In this document: positions 38,701 to 46,622 of the stretch, in pieces
How the letters are laid out: each line of letters opens with the position of its first letter
Position numbering within the stretch: the first letter of the stretch is position 1
Assembly: GCF_003601925.1 (NCBI RefSeq)
Contig: NZ_QZWH01000005.1
Coordinates: 27,316 to 91,315, forward strand
Direction: 5' to 3'
DNA: 64,000 nt
Origin: Buttiauxella izardii
GTDB taxonomy: Bacteria; Pseudomonadota; Gammaproteobacteria; Enterobacterales; Enterobacteriaceae
The notes under the pieces: model-generated
The model's input: the letters and a program-made list of their open reading frames with translations, nothing else
Database searches by the model: none
Told to the model about the DNA's origin: nothing
Program-made: the position numbers and the translations under genes

Positions 38701-39066
38701 GAAAATGCAAAAATCGACAGAAACCTGCAAAGACTGCATGACAGCGGTTGCCAGTTAATTCTGAGCCATGTAGGACGAGATCTGGATATCTTTAAACGCG
38801 TGTCACGCCAGTGTTTCAGTTACATCATCGTTGACGAAGAGCTGATCCAGAACGTGCATTGCAACCTGATGGACGAAATGATGGTGACGATTATTCATGG
38901 TCACGCACAACGCCAGACGCTGCAAACTATCTCAGGCCCGGCGGACATTCCGATGGTGATGGACACGCTTTCCGGGATTGGCGTCGACCTGATATTTGGC
39001 GAAGCGGTGACTCAACCGCTTCCGCTGGAGATGTTACTTAATAGCAGTTACTTCGCGATTAATTAG
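35734..39066 (+). CDS. dgcE: Diguanylate cyclase DgcE (YegE), MASE1-PAS-GGDEF-degenerate EAL
   Basis: 1110 aa; E. coli YegE has about 1105. It has an N-terminal MASE1 sensor with eight to ten membrane segments (about residues 10-300), three PAS/PAC modules (about residues 305-675), an intact GGDEF domain with RLGGDEFGLLLPD (about residues 763-775), and a C-terminal EAL-like domain (about residues 860-1110) lacking the EAL signature and most metal ligands. It should make cyclic di-GMP, which in E. coli feeds curli and cellulose control. Its stop codon region overlaps the end of the convergent alkA by eight bases. Confidence 0.96.
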   Translation: MIKQSTKELIAMPSFVLPVGLGFLSFIFTLYSLELSLVGTVLAPLWFPTALMMVALFRNSFRQWPMVIVMCALGSLCASALLLPVSEINLGYTAINIIEALVGASLMRRMLPQDNPLQNLNNWVRLVICSAVIPPVIGGVLAVWLAGPAGGPVAKTFFVWMLSETIGTLALVPTALLFKPHYLLRHKNPKLLIETVFTFVITLALSYLALRYMPWPFTFIIVFLMWSAIRLPRLEAFIIFLGTLMVVSLMMATHNTVNMDPHTAVMNNAPWLPFLMILLPANVMTMVMYSFREERKHITESEARFRNAMEYSAIGMALVSTDGQWLQVNKSLSKFLGYTAEQLRSLTFQQITHPEDLHADLQQLNMLVSGSINSYSMEKRYYTSKGDVVWALLAVSIVRDIDGTPLYLIAQIEDINDLKHTEWVNKRLMERITLANEAGGIGIWEWDLGTDVISWDKRMFDLYEIPAHLKPTYALWLERIVADDAPAAEKTVRDALKARVPFKMEYRIHVKEGIRHIRSLANRVLNKNGDVERLLGINMDMTEVKQLNEALYQEKERLHITLDSIGEAVICTDVEMNITFMNPIAEKMSGWPQQQAIGQHILAILHITFGDNGPVMENIHSGDYSRTTIEHDVVLHCRNGGSYDIHYSITPLTTLDGQSIGSVLVIQDVTESRKMLKQLSYSASHDGLTHLANRVSFENHLKRLLQSAGENRQRHALVFIDLDRFKAVNDTAGHAAGDALLRELASLMLSMLRTGDFLARLGGDEFGLLLPDCSSDNARHISERIIQSINDYHFTWNGRLHRIGASAGITQIDADNRLASEVLSQADIACYASKNGGRGRVTVFESSQHDIRKEGQNIPLDEQKCIIHENPILMIARGVAPPRVPESTSFYLLSLRFWGNDGVVIDETMFRATIADAELHCALDLRIFNEFFSKFAQSVTNKGFGVTLALSSHGLANDKVVDELLALLEQSSLPARLLHLMVHCEVLQTENAKIDRNLQRLHDSGCQLILSHVGRDLDIFKRVSRQCFSYIIVDEELIQNVHCNLMDEMMVTIIHGHAQRQTLQTISGPADIPMVMDTLSGIGVDLIFGEAVTQPLPLEMLLNSSYFAIN

Positions 39067-39904
39067 CCGGAATCCAGCCGTCGCTATACCAGATATGCAA
39101 TAGCGCATAGGAACGCCAGGGTTTCCAGCGCTCCGCATAACGGCGAATTTGTGCGGGCGTCATGCCGGGAAAGCGTTGTTTAATCAGGTAATCATCCGGC
39201 AAGAAAACGTCGTTTGCCTGCCAGCCACGTAGCGCGATGTAGTTTGCTGTCCAGCGGCCAATTCCCGGATAAGTCGTTAGTGCTTTTACCCCCAGCTCCA
39301 CATCCGCAGGGCATTGCAGCGGGAACTCGCCCTTCACCATTAATTGCGCCAGATGGATTATCGAGGCTCCGCGCTTTAACGGCATTCCGAGCGGTTTGAG
39401 TTGTTCAGGCGTCAGCGATGCAAGGCGTTCTGGCATCGGGAAAACCAGCCACTCCGGGTTTTCTGCAAGCCGCTCACCAAATGCCTGCGCCAGTTTACTG
39501 GTGAGTTTCGCCGCCATCGCCACACTGACGAGCTGCCCTAAAATCGCGCGAATAGATTGTTCGAAAGTATCCATACAGCCCGGCAAGCGTAATCCGGGAC
39601 GCGCCGCCGATAGCTCCCCCAGGCTTTCCAGAATGGTGTGTGGCTGGCAATCGAGATCTAACAACTGCGTTACGCGTTGCAAAACTTCCTGCGCCACCGG
39701 CTGCAATCCTTCACTCAGTGTCACGTTTAGCTGGCAGCGTGCTTCATCCGGTTCCAGCGTCAACAAGCCTTGATAGCCGCCCAATGCAAAACTGCGGCAA
39801 TAGCGTTCTTCGGTGACAATTTCAATGCCATCAACCGCACGCCCAGCAAGAAAACCAAACATCCACTTCCAGTCGTACGGCGGGTTGTAGTTCAGTTGAT
39901 ACAT
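39059..39904 (-). CDS. alkA: 3-methyladenine DNA glycosylase II AlkA
   Basis: 281 aa; E. coli AlkA has 282. It removes alkylated bases such as 3-methyladenine. An N-terminal AlkA domain (about residues 1-110) is followed by the helix-hairpin-helix glycosylase domain with TTYPGIGRWTANYIALRG (about residues 210-227) and the catalytic aspartate Asp238 in LPDDYLIKQRF. In E. coli it belongs to the Ada adaptive response; no clear Ada box was identified in the 72-base gap to the divergent yegD. Confidence 0.97.
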   Translation of the reverse strand: MYQLNYNPPYDWKWMFGFLAGRAVDGIEIVTEERYCRSFALGGYQGLLTLEPDEARCQLNVTLSEGLQPVAQEVLQRVTQLLDLDCQPHTILESLGELSAARPGLRLPGCMDTFEQSIRAILGQLVSVAMAAKLTSKLAQAFGERLAENPEWLVFPMPERLASLTPEQLKPLGMPLKRGASIIHLAQLMVKGEFPLQCPADVELGVKALTTYPGIGRWTANYIALRGWQANDVFLPDDYLIKQRFPGMTPAQIRRYAERWKPWRSYALLHIWYSDGWIPAN

Positions 39905-39976
39905 TTTCTTGTCCTATTGTTTAGTCTTAGTAATTCCGCTAAAGTCGCCCCCCTTCTTCACCGGCATGGGGATTTT

Positions 39977-41335
39977 ATGCAATTTATAGGCTTCGATTAT
40001 GGTACTGCAAACTGCTCTGTAGCAGTGATGCGCGATGGCGTTCCGCAGGCGCTGGAGATGGAAAACGGTTCAACGTTGCTTCCTTCAATGCTGTGCGCCC
40101 CGACGCGTGAGTCGGTGAGTGAATGGCTGTACCGCCATCACGAAGTCCCGGCTACCGGTACTGAAACCCAGGCGTTATTGCGCCGTGCTGTCTCTTTTAA
40201 CCGCGAAGAAGACATCGACGTTTTGCCAAACAGTGTGCAATTCGGGCTGAGTTCCCTGCGCCAGTATATGGAAGATCCTGAAGAAGTTTACTTCGTAAAA
40301 TCGCCAAAATCCTTCCTCGGTGCCACGGGTTTAAAGCCGCAGCAGGTCGCCGTATTTGAAGATTTGGTTTGCGCCATGATGCTGCACATCCGCAAACAGG
40401 CACAAAGCCAGGTTGCCGAGCCGATTACTCAGGCGGTGATTGGCCGCCCGATCAACTTCCAGGGCCTGGGTGGCGATGACGCTAACCAACAGGCGCAAGG
40501 GATTCTGGATCGCGCCGCGCATCGTGCGGGCTTCAAAGATGTGGTGTTCCAGTTTGAACCGGTTGCTGCGGGCCTGGATTTTGAAGCAACCCTGACCGAA
40601 GAAAAACAAGTTCTGGTCGTCGATATCGGCGGCGGTACTACCGACTGTTCCGTTTTATTGATGGGCCCACAATGGCGCGCTCGCCGCGACCGCGAACAGA
40701 GTTTACTCGGCCACAGCGGTTGCCGCGTGGGCGGTAACGATCTCGACATCATGCTGGCCTTCAAGCAGCTTTCCCCATTACTGGGCATGGGAGGGCAAAC
40801 TGAAAAAGGCATCGCCCTGCCGGTATTGCCGTGGTGGAATGCGGTCGCAATCAACGACGTTCCGGCGCAAAACGATTTCTACAGTAGTGCGAATGGCCGC
40901 ATGCTCAATGAACTGGTGCGTGATTCGCGTGAACCAGAGAAAGTGGCCTTCCTGCAAAAAGTCTGGCGTCAGCGTCTTAGCTATCGCCTGGTACGCGCCG
41001 CTGAAGAGAGCAAAATTGCGCTTTCAGATAACAAACAAGTCGCCACCCTGTTGCCGTTTATCAGCAAAGAACTGGGCTGTGAAATCACCCAACCAGAGCT
41101 GGAAATGGCTATCAGCCAGCCGCTGCAACGCATTCTGGAACAGGTCACGCTGGCCCTGGAAAACAGCGCCGTGAAGCCGGATGTGATTTATCTGACCGGC
41201 GGTAGCGCACGTTCACCGTTGCTGAAACAAGCACTAGCACAGCAATTACCGGGTATTCCGCTGGCTGGAGGCGATGATTTCGGCTCCGTTACCGCAGGCC
41301 TGGCGCGCTGGGCTGATGTGGTGTTCCGGGATTAA
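39977..41335 (+). CDS. yegD: Hsp70-family chaperone-like protein YegD
   Basis: 452 aa from the ATG at 39977; E. coli YegD has 450. It is an actin/Hsp70-type ATPase: phosphate 1 motif GFDYGTANCSVAVM (residues 5-18), phosphate 2 VVDIGGGTTDCSVLLMG (about residues 215-231), GHSGCRVGGNDLD and the adenosine motif YLTGGSARSPLLKQAL. It lacks the usual Hsp70 substrate-binding domain. The frame is open 69 codons further upstream into alkA, but the ATG at 39977 follows GGGGATTTT and matches the family start MFIGFDYG. Cellular role is not established. Confidence 0.95.
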   Translation: MQFIGFDYGTANCSVAVMRDGVPQALEMENGSTLLPSMLCAPTRESVSEWLYRHHEVPATGTETQALLRRAVSFNREEDIDVLPNSVQFGLSSLRQYMEDPEEVYFVKSPKSFLGATGLKPQQVAVFEDLVCAMMLHIRKQAQSQVAEPITQAVIGRPINFQGLGGDDANQQAQGILDRAAHRAGFKDVVFQFEPVAAGLDFEATLTEEKQVLVVDIGGGTTDCSVLLMGPQWRARRDREQSLLGHSGCRVGGNDLDIMLAFKQLSPLLGMGGQTEKGIALPVLPWWNAVAINDVPAQNDFYSSANGRMLNELVRDSREPEKVAFLQKVWRQRLSYRLVRAAEESKIALSDNKQVATLLPFISKELGCEITQPELEMAISQPLQRILEQVTLALENSAVKPDVIYLTGGSARSPLLKQALAQQLPGIPLAGGDDFGSVTAGLARWADVVFRD

Positions 41336-41340
41336 GTCAT

Positions 41341-41367
41341 ACGCCGTGGGGAAACTCACGGCGTTTT
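41341..41367 (+). terminator. Rho-independent terminator after yegD
   Basis: Stem CGCCGTG/CACGGCG (arms 41342-41348 and 41357-41363), eight-base loop and TTTT, starting six bases after the yegD stop. Its last bases overlap the stop region of the convergent antitoxin gene at 41366. Confidence 0.85.
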
Positions 41368-41683
41368 AAATGTTCAGTTGTTTGACGCCGTCCGGGAATT
41401 CTATTTGCAGCGAAAGCTTGCCGCCCAACGCCTCGATATAGCGTTTTAGCGTCCCCAGTTTGACTTCATTTCCGCGTTTTTCAATCGCAGTGACCGCGGG
41501 TTGGCTGATGCCCATCGCGTCGGCAAGTTGCTGCTGTGACCACCCTTTTTGCTCCCGCATCATATGCAGGCAACATTCCAGAATCAGTTCCTGAGTTCCT
41601 TCCGCCACTCTTTTTTGTCTTTCCGGCGACAGAGTAGAAATTATCTCATCGAGCGTTCTGTAGCCTTTGTTATTGCTTTTCAT
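41366..41683 (-). CDS. HigA-like XRE-family antitoxin
   Basis: 105 aa with a helix-turn-helix of the XRE/Cro type (about residues 47-72, WSQQQLADAMGISQPAVTAIEKR). It is the second gene of a toxin-first pair, starting one base after the toxin stop, the arrangement of higBA modules. It would neutralise the RelE/HigB-like toxin and repress the pair through the tandem palindromes at 42044-42084. The C-terminal LSLQIEFPDG may contribute to toxin contact. E. coli K-12 has nothing here, so the pair is an insertion between yegD and mdtA. Confidence 0.85.
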   Translation of the reverse strand: MKSNNKGYRTLDEIISTLSPERQKRVAEGTQELILECCLHMMREQKGWSQQQLADAMGISQPAVTAIEKRGNEVKLGTLKRYIEALGGKLSLQIEFPDGVKQLNI

Positions 41684-41684
41684 G

Positions 41685-42032
41685 TTACTGCTCCTGTGAC
41701 TTCAACCAAGCCATAAACTCTTTGTCAGCAATACTCGTCATGGTTTCGTAGAAGCGTTTATTTTTCGATTTATCCCCGGCACACAACACGATGGCCCGAC
41801 GGGAAAGGTCAAAAGCATAAAATGCGCGAATGGGCCTGCCACAGTGCTGCACTCTTAGCTCTTTCATATTGTTAAAACGAGATCCCTTTATGGCGTCTGC
41901 GTAAGGTCGTGACAAGCCAGGTCCTAAAAATTGCAAATTTCCCAGCGCATGTAACGTGCGATCCTGGAGTTCTTCACTTTGTTCATCAAACCACTCATCG
42001 AAGCGTTGGGTTGTAAAAACTGTCCATGTCAT
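41685..42032 (-). CDS. RelE/HigB-family toxin (Gp49-like)
   Basis: 115 aa with the RelE/ParE fold signature of the phage-derived Gp49-like/HigB group: DEWFDEQSEELQDRTLHALGNLQFLG (about residues 12-37, split helices), MKELRVQHCGRPIRAFYAFDLSRRAIVLCAGDKSKNKRFYETM (about residues 55-97, strands with basic residues Lys56, Arg59, Arg65 and Lys88/Lys90). Family members cut mRNA at the ribosome. It is the first gene of the pair and overlaps no neighbour. Activity is predicted from family only. Confidence 0.85.
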   Translation of the reverse strand: MTWTVFTTQRFDEWFDEQSEELQDRTLHALGNLQFLGPGLSRPYADAIKGSRFNNMKELRVQHCGRPIRAFYAFDLSRRAIVLCAGDKSKNKRFYETMTSIADKEFMAWLKSQEQ

Positions 42033-42043
42033 ACACTCACCTC

Positions 42044-42084
42044 ATAAACTATAGTTTATATTTAAATTATAAACCACAGTTTAT
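42044..42084. promoter_or_regulatory. Tandem operator palindromes of the HigBA-like module
   Basis: ATAAACTATAGTTTAT (42044-42059) is a perfect 16-base palindrome. ATAAACCACAGTTTAT (42069-42084) has the same 6-base arms around CACA. Their centres are 25 bases apart. They lie immediately upstream of the toxin start, where HigA-type antitoxins bind to repress their own operon. Confidence 0.75.
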
Positions 42085-42178
42085 TGTTGAATTTATAAAC
42101 AGGATACAATTCAAGCGCATTCCTTCGAGGATGTACGCAAAAAACCGCCATCTAAGACTTATCCATACAGTACTTCAT

Positions 42179-42196
42179 ATTTCCTCCATTTTTCCG
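42179..42196 (+). promoter_or_regulatory. Candidate BaeR box upstream of mdtA
   Basis: ATTTCCTCCATTTTTCCG agrees with the published BaeR box TTTTTCTCCATDATTGGC at about 12 of 18 positions, including the whole CTCCAT core. It lies 66 bases upstream of the mdtA ATG, a sensible place for BaeR activation. The right half is weak. Confidence 0.45.
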
Positions 42197-42261
42197 CCGC
42201 ATGCACTCTCTACACTAGTATCATTAGGCCGAATGGTTTCAGGAAGAGAACAAACACAACT

Positions 42262-43497
42262 ATGAAAGGCACTTTCACCGCACGTTGGATTGGGATTGCA
42301 GCCGCAGTCATCGTCGTTATCGCCGCCATTTTTTACTGGCGTCACTCGAGTAGCGGTAACGAAAGTACGGGTTCGCAGTCAACACAACAGCGCCCAGCTG
42401 GCGGTCGCCACGGGATGCGTGGTGCCTTAGCGCCGGTTCAGGCCGCAACCGCCACCAGCGAATCGGTGCCTCGTTATTTAACTGGCCTCGGAACGATTAC
42501 TGCGGCAAATACCGTTACCGTGCGCAGCCGTGTGGACGGGCAGTTGATGGCGATCCACTTCCAGGAAGGGCAGCAAGTTAAAGCGGGTGATTTGTTAGCT
42601 GAAATCGATCCAAGCCAGTTCAAAATTGCTTTAGCTCAGGCTCAGGGCCAATTAGCCAAAGATCAGGCCACCTTAGCCAATGCCCGTCGCGACCTCGCTC
42701 GCTTCCAGCAACTGGTTAAAACCAACCTGGTTTCTCGCCAGGAAATGGACGCGCAACAAGCCCTGGTGAACGAATCTGTCGGCACCATCAAAGCCGATGA
42801 AGCCGCCGTTGCCAGCGCGCAATTGCAGCTCGACTGGAGCCGGATCACCTCGCCGATTGACGGGCGCGCCGGCCTGAAACAGGTGGATGTCGGCAATCAA
42901 ATTTCCAGCGGTGATACCACCGGAATCGTGGTGCTGACGCAAACGCACCCGATCGATTTGATTTTCACCCTGCCAGAAAACGACATTGCCACCGTAGTGA
43001 AAGCGCAAAAAGCGGGTGCCACGTTGGTTGTTGAAGCCTGGGATCGCACCAATAAACAGAAACTGAGCAGCGGTTCATTGCTGAGCCTTGATAACCAAAT
43101 TGACGCCACCACTGGCACCATCAAGCTGAAAGCACGTTTTAACAATGAAGACGACGCGCTATTCCCGAACCAGTTCGTCAACGCGCGCATGTTGGTCGAT
43201 ACCCAGCAAAACGCGGTCGTTATCCCAACCGCCGCACTGCAGATGGGCAACGAAGGCAACTTTGTCTGGGTGCTCAATAGCGAAGATAAAGTCAGCAAAC
43301 ACCTGGTCACAACCGGGATTCAGGACAGCCAAAAAGTGGTGATTACCGCCGGGCTGGCAGCCGGGGATCGCGTCGTCACCGACGGTATTGACCGCCTGAC
43401 CGAAGGCGCGAAAGTGGAAGTGGTTGAAGCGCAATCAGCAACAGCCAGCGACACCGAAGCCAAACCAAAACACAAACGTAACGGAGCGGCTTCCTGA
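42262..43497 (+). CDS. mdtA: MdtA, RND efflux periplasmic adaptor
   Basis: 411 aa; E. coli MdtA has 415. An N-terminal membrane anchor (about residues 10-28) is followed by a HlyD/RND adaptor architecture: barrel-sandwich segments [30 protein letters not shown] (about residues 85-115), a coiled-coil hairpin rich in Ala/Gln (about residues 118-185) and beta-barrel domains. It links the MdtBC pump to TolC. It overlaps mdtB by one base. Confidence 0.97.
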   Translation: MKGTFTARWIGIAAAVIVVIAAIFYWRHSSSGNESTGSQSTQQRPAGGRHGMRGALAPVQAATATSESVPRYLTGLGTITAANTVTVRSRVDGQLMAIHFQEGQQVKAGDLLAEIDPSQFKIALAQAQGQLAKDQATLANARRDLARFQQLVKTNLVSRQEMDAQQALVNESVGTIKADEAAVASAQLQLDWSRITSPIDGRAGLKQVDVGNQISSGDTTGIVVLTQTHPIDLIFTLPENDIATVVKAQKAGATLVVEAWDRTNKQKLSSGSLLSLDNQIDATTGTIKLKARFNNEDDALFPNQFVNARMLVDTQQNAVVIPTAALQMGNEGNFVWVLNSEDKVSKHLVTTGIQDSQKVVITAGLAAGDRVVTDGIDRLTEGAKVEVVEAQSATASDTEAKPKHKRNGAAS

Positions 43498-46400
43498 TGC
43501 AGGTGCTACCGCCGAGCGCCACAGGCGGCCCATCGCGCCTGTTTATCCTGCGCCCCGTTGCCACCACGCTGTTGATGGTTGCCATCCTGCTGGCCGGGAT
43601 TATCGGTTACCGTTTCCTGCCGGTTTCTGCATTGCCAGAAGTCGATTACCCAACGATTCAGGTGGTGACGCTGTACCCAGGTGCCAGCCCGGATGTGGTG
43701 ACATCAGCCATTACCGCGCCGCTTGAGCGCCAGTTTGGGCAGATGTCCGGCCTCAAACAAATGTCGTCGCAAAGTACCGGTGGCGCATCGGTGGTGACGC
43801 TGCAATTCCAGCTCACGCTGCCGCTGGATGTTGCCGAGCAGGAAGTGCAGGCCGCGATTAACGCCGCCACCAACCTGCTGCCCACCGACCTGCCGAACCC
43901 GCCGGTTTACAGCAAAGTTAACCCGGCAGATCCGCCGATTATGACGCTCGCCGTCACCTCTTCCGCGATGCCGATGACGCAGGTTGAAGATATGGTGGAA
44001 ACCCGTGTCGCGCAGAAAATCTCGCAGGTTTCTGGTGTCGGTTTGGTGACGCTTTCCGGCGGCCAGCGCCCGGCGGTGCGGGTAAAACTTAACGCACCCG
44101 CCATTGCCGCGTTAGGTTTAACCAGCGAAACCGTGCGCACCGCGATTACCAGCGCTAACGTTAACTCGGCAAAAGGCAGCCTCGATGGCCCGGAACGCGC
44201 CGTCACGCTGTCTGCCAACGACCAAATGCAGTCTGCGGATGAATATCGCAATCTGATCATCGCTTATCAAAATGGCGCACCGATTCGCCTTGGCGATGTC
44301 GCAATCGTAGAGCAAGGTGCGGAAAACACCTGGCTCGGTGCGTGGGCCAACAAACAGCCTGCGATTGTGATGAACGTGCAGCGCCAGCCGGGTGCCAATA
44401 TCATCGACACCGCCGATAGCATTCGGGCGATGTTGCCCGCATTAACCAAAAGTTTGCCAAAATCGGTCGAAGTGAAATTACTCAGCGACCGCACCACTAA
44501 TATCCGCGCCTCGGTCAGCGATACGCAGCATGAGTTGATGCTTGCCATCGCGCTGGTGGTGATGATTATTTACCTGTTCCTGCGCAACGTTCCGGCGACG
44601 ATTATTCCCGCAGTCGCCGTGCCGCTGTCGTTAATCGGCACCTTTGCAGTGATGGTGTTTCTCGATTTCTCCATCAATAACCTGACGCTGATGGCGTTAA
44701 CCATCGCCACCGGCTTTGTGGTCGATGATGCGATTGTGGTGATTGAGAACATCTCGCGTTATATCGAAAAAGGTGAAAAGCCGCTCGCCGCCTCGCTCAA
44801 AGGCGCGGGGGAAATTGGCTTTACGATTATCTCGCTGACCTTCTCGCTGATTGCGGTGCTGATCCCGCTGCTGTTTATGGGCGATATCGTGGGGCGATTA
44901 TTCCGCGAATTTGCCGTCACGCTGGCGATTGCAATTCTGATTTCGGCTGTGGTGTCGCTGACGCTGACGCCGATGATGTGCGCGCGCATGTTGAGCCATG
45001 AATCACTGCGCAAACAGAACCGTTTCTCCCGTGCCAGCGAGCGCTTTTTCGAGCGTGTGATTGCGGGTTATGGTCGCCTTTTAACCCGCGTTTTAAACCA
45101 TCCGTGGCTGACGTTAGGCGTCGCTTTTGGCACACTGGCGCTGACCGTCGTGCTGTGGATTTTCATCCCGAAAGGCTTCTTCCCGATTCAGGATAACGGC
45201 ATTATTCAGGGCACGTTACAAGCGCCGCAGTCTGTCTCTTTTGCCAACATGGCGCAGCGACAGCAGCAGGTCGCGGATGTGATTCTGAAAGATCCAGCGG
45301 TAGAAAGCCTGACCTCGTTTGTCGGCGTCGATGGCACCAATCCTTCGCTTAACAGCGCGCGTTTGCAAATCAACCTCAAACCGCTGAGCGACCGCGACGA
45401 CCGCATTCCGGTAGTGATTGAACGTCTGCAAAATAACGTGGCAAAAGTGCCGGGCGTCGAGCTTTATCTGCAACCGGTGCAAGATTTAACTATTGATACC
45501 ACCGTCAGCCGCACGCAATACCAGTTCACTTTGCAGGCCACCTCGCTGGATGAACTCAGCACCTGGGTGCCGCAATTAACTGAAAAACTGCGAGCTTTGC
45601 CGCAATTAGCGGATGTGAGCAGCGACTGGCAAGACAAGGGTTTAGTGGCGTACGTGAATGTCGACCGCGCCAGCGCCAGCCGCCTGGGCATTTCCATGAC
45701 GGATGTCGATAACGCGCTGTATAACGCTTTCGGCCAGCGCCTGATTTCCACCATTTACACCCAGGCGAACCAGTACCGCGTGGTGCTTGAACACGACACC
45801 AGCACCACGCCGGGTCTGAGCGGGCTGGATAATATTCGCCTCGCCAGCACAGACGGTGGCAGCGTGCCGTTAAGCGCGATTGCCAAAATCGAGCAGCGTT
45901 TTGCGCCGCTGACCGTCAACCATCTCGACCAGTTCCCATCGACCACGTTCTCGTTTAACGTCACCCGCGATCACTCGCTGGAAGATGCGGTAAAAGCGAT
46001 CACGGCGGCGGAAAAGGATCTGGCGATGCCGACCGATATCACCACCCAATTCCAGGGCAGCACCCTCGCCTTCCAGAATGCGTTGGGCAGCACTATCTGG
46101 CTGATCGTGGCGTCAGTGGTCGCGATGTACATCGTGCTCGGCGTGTTGTACGAAAGCTTTATTCACCCAATAACTATCCTCTCCACGTTGCCCACGGCGG
46201 GCGTCGGCGCACTCATGGCATTAATGCTGGCGGGAGCGGAACTGGATGTGATTGCGATCATCGGCATCATTTTGCTTATCGGTATCGTGAAGAAAAACGC
46301 CATCATGATGATCGACTTCGCACTGGCGGCGGAGCGCGAGCAAGGTATGAAGCCTTACGACGCGATTTACCAGGCCTGTTTGCTACGTTTCCGCCCAATT

Positions 46401-46622
46401 CTGATGACCACGCTCGCCGCCCTTTTAGGTGCGTTGCCGCTGATGCTTTCGACGGGTGTCGGTGCCGAACTTCGCCGCCCGTTAGGGATTGGCATGGTCG
46501 GCGGTTTGCTGGTCAGCCAGGTTCTCACGCTGTTCACCACGCCGGTGATTTATCTGCTGTTCGATAATCTTTCGCACGCGGTGCGCCGCCGTTTCGGTCG
46601 TCGCGATGAGGAAGTGCTGTGA
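43497..46622 (+). CDS. mdtB: MdtB, RND multidrug efflux transporter subunit
   Basis: 1041 aa; E. coli MdtB has 1040. It is an RND permease with twelve membrane segments in two halves, large periplasmic loops, and the proton-relay Asp region in segment 4 ([23 protein letters not shown], about residues 400-422). MdtB and MdtC form a heteromultimer that exports bile salts, novobiocin and other compounds in E. coli. It overlaps mdtC by four bases. Confidence 0.98.
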   Translation: MQVLPPSATGGPSRLFILRPVATTLLMVAILLAGIIGYRFLPVSALPEVDYPTIQVVTLYPGASPDVVTSAITAPLERQFGQMSGLKQMSSQSTGGASVVTLQFQLTLPLDVAEQEVQAAINAATNLLPTDLPNPPVYSKVNPADPPIMTLAVTSSAMPMTQVEDMVETRVAQKISQVSGVGLVTLSGGQRPAVRVKLNAPAIAALGLTSETVRTAITSANVNSAKGSLDGPERAVTLSANDQMQSADEYRNLIIAYQNGAPIRLGDVAIVEQGAENTWLGAWANKQPAIVMNVQRQPGANIIDTADSIRAMLPALTKSLPKSVEVKLLSDRTTNIRASVSDTQHELMLAIALVVMIIYLFLRNVPATIIPAVAVPLSLIGTFAVMVFLDFSINNLTLMALTIATGFVVDDAIVVIENISRYIEKGEKPLAASLKGAGEIGFTIISLTFSLIAVLIPLLFMGDIVGRLFREFAVTLAIAILISAVVSLTLTPMMCARMLSHESLRKQNRFSRASERFFERVIAGYGRLLTRVLNHPWLTLGVAFGTLALTVVLWIFIPKGFFPIQDNGIIQGTLQAPQSVSFANMAQRQQQVADVILKDPAVESLTSFVGVDGTNPSLNSARLQINLKPLSDRDDRIPVVIERLQNNVAKVPGVELYLQPVQDLTIDTTVSRTQYQFTLQATSLDELSTWVPQLTEKLRALPQLADVSSDWQDKGLVAYVNVDRASASRLGISMTDVDNALYNAFGQRLISTIYTQANQYRVVLEHDTSTTPGLSGLDNIRLASTDGGSVPLSAIAKIEQRFAPLTVNHLDQFPSTTFSFNVTRDHSLEDAVKAITAAEKDLAMPTDITTQFQGSTLAFQNALGSTIWLIVASVVAMYIVLGVLYESFIHPITILSTLPTAGVGALMALMLAGAELDVIAIIGIILLIGIVKKNAIMMIDFALAAEREQGMKPYDAIYQACLLRFRPILMTTLAALLGALPLMLSTGVGAELRRPLGIGMVGGLLVSQVLTLFTTPVIYLLFDNLSHAVRRRFGRRDEEVL

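Noticed and set aside
39770..39976. 69-codon N-terminal extension of yegD into alkA
   Set aside because: The extension lies within the antisense of alkA, is not typical of the family, and a better start with a ribosome-binding site is at 39977.
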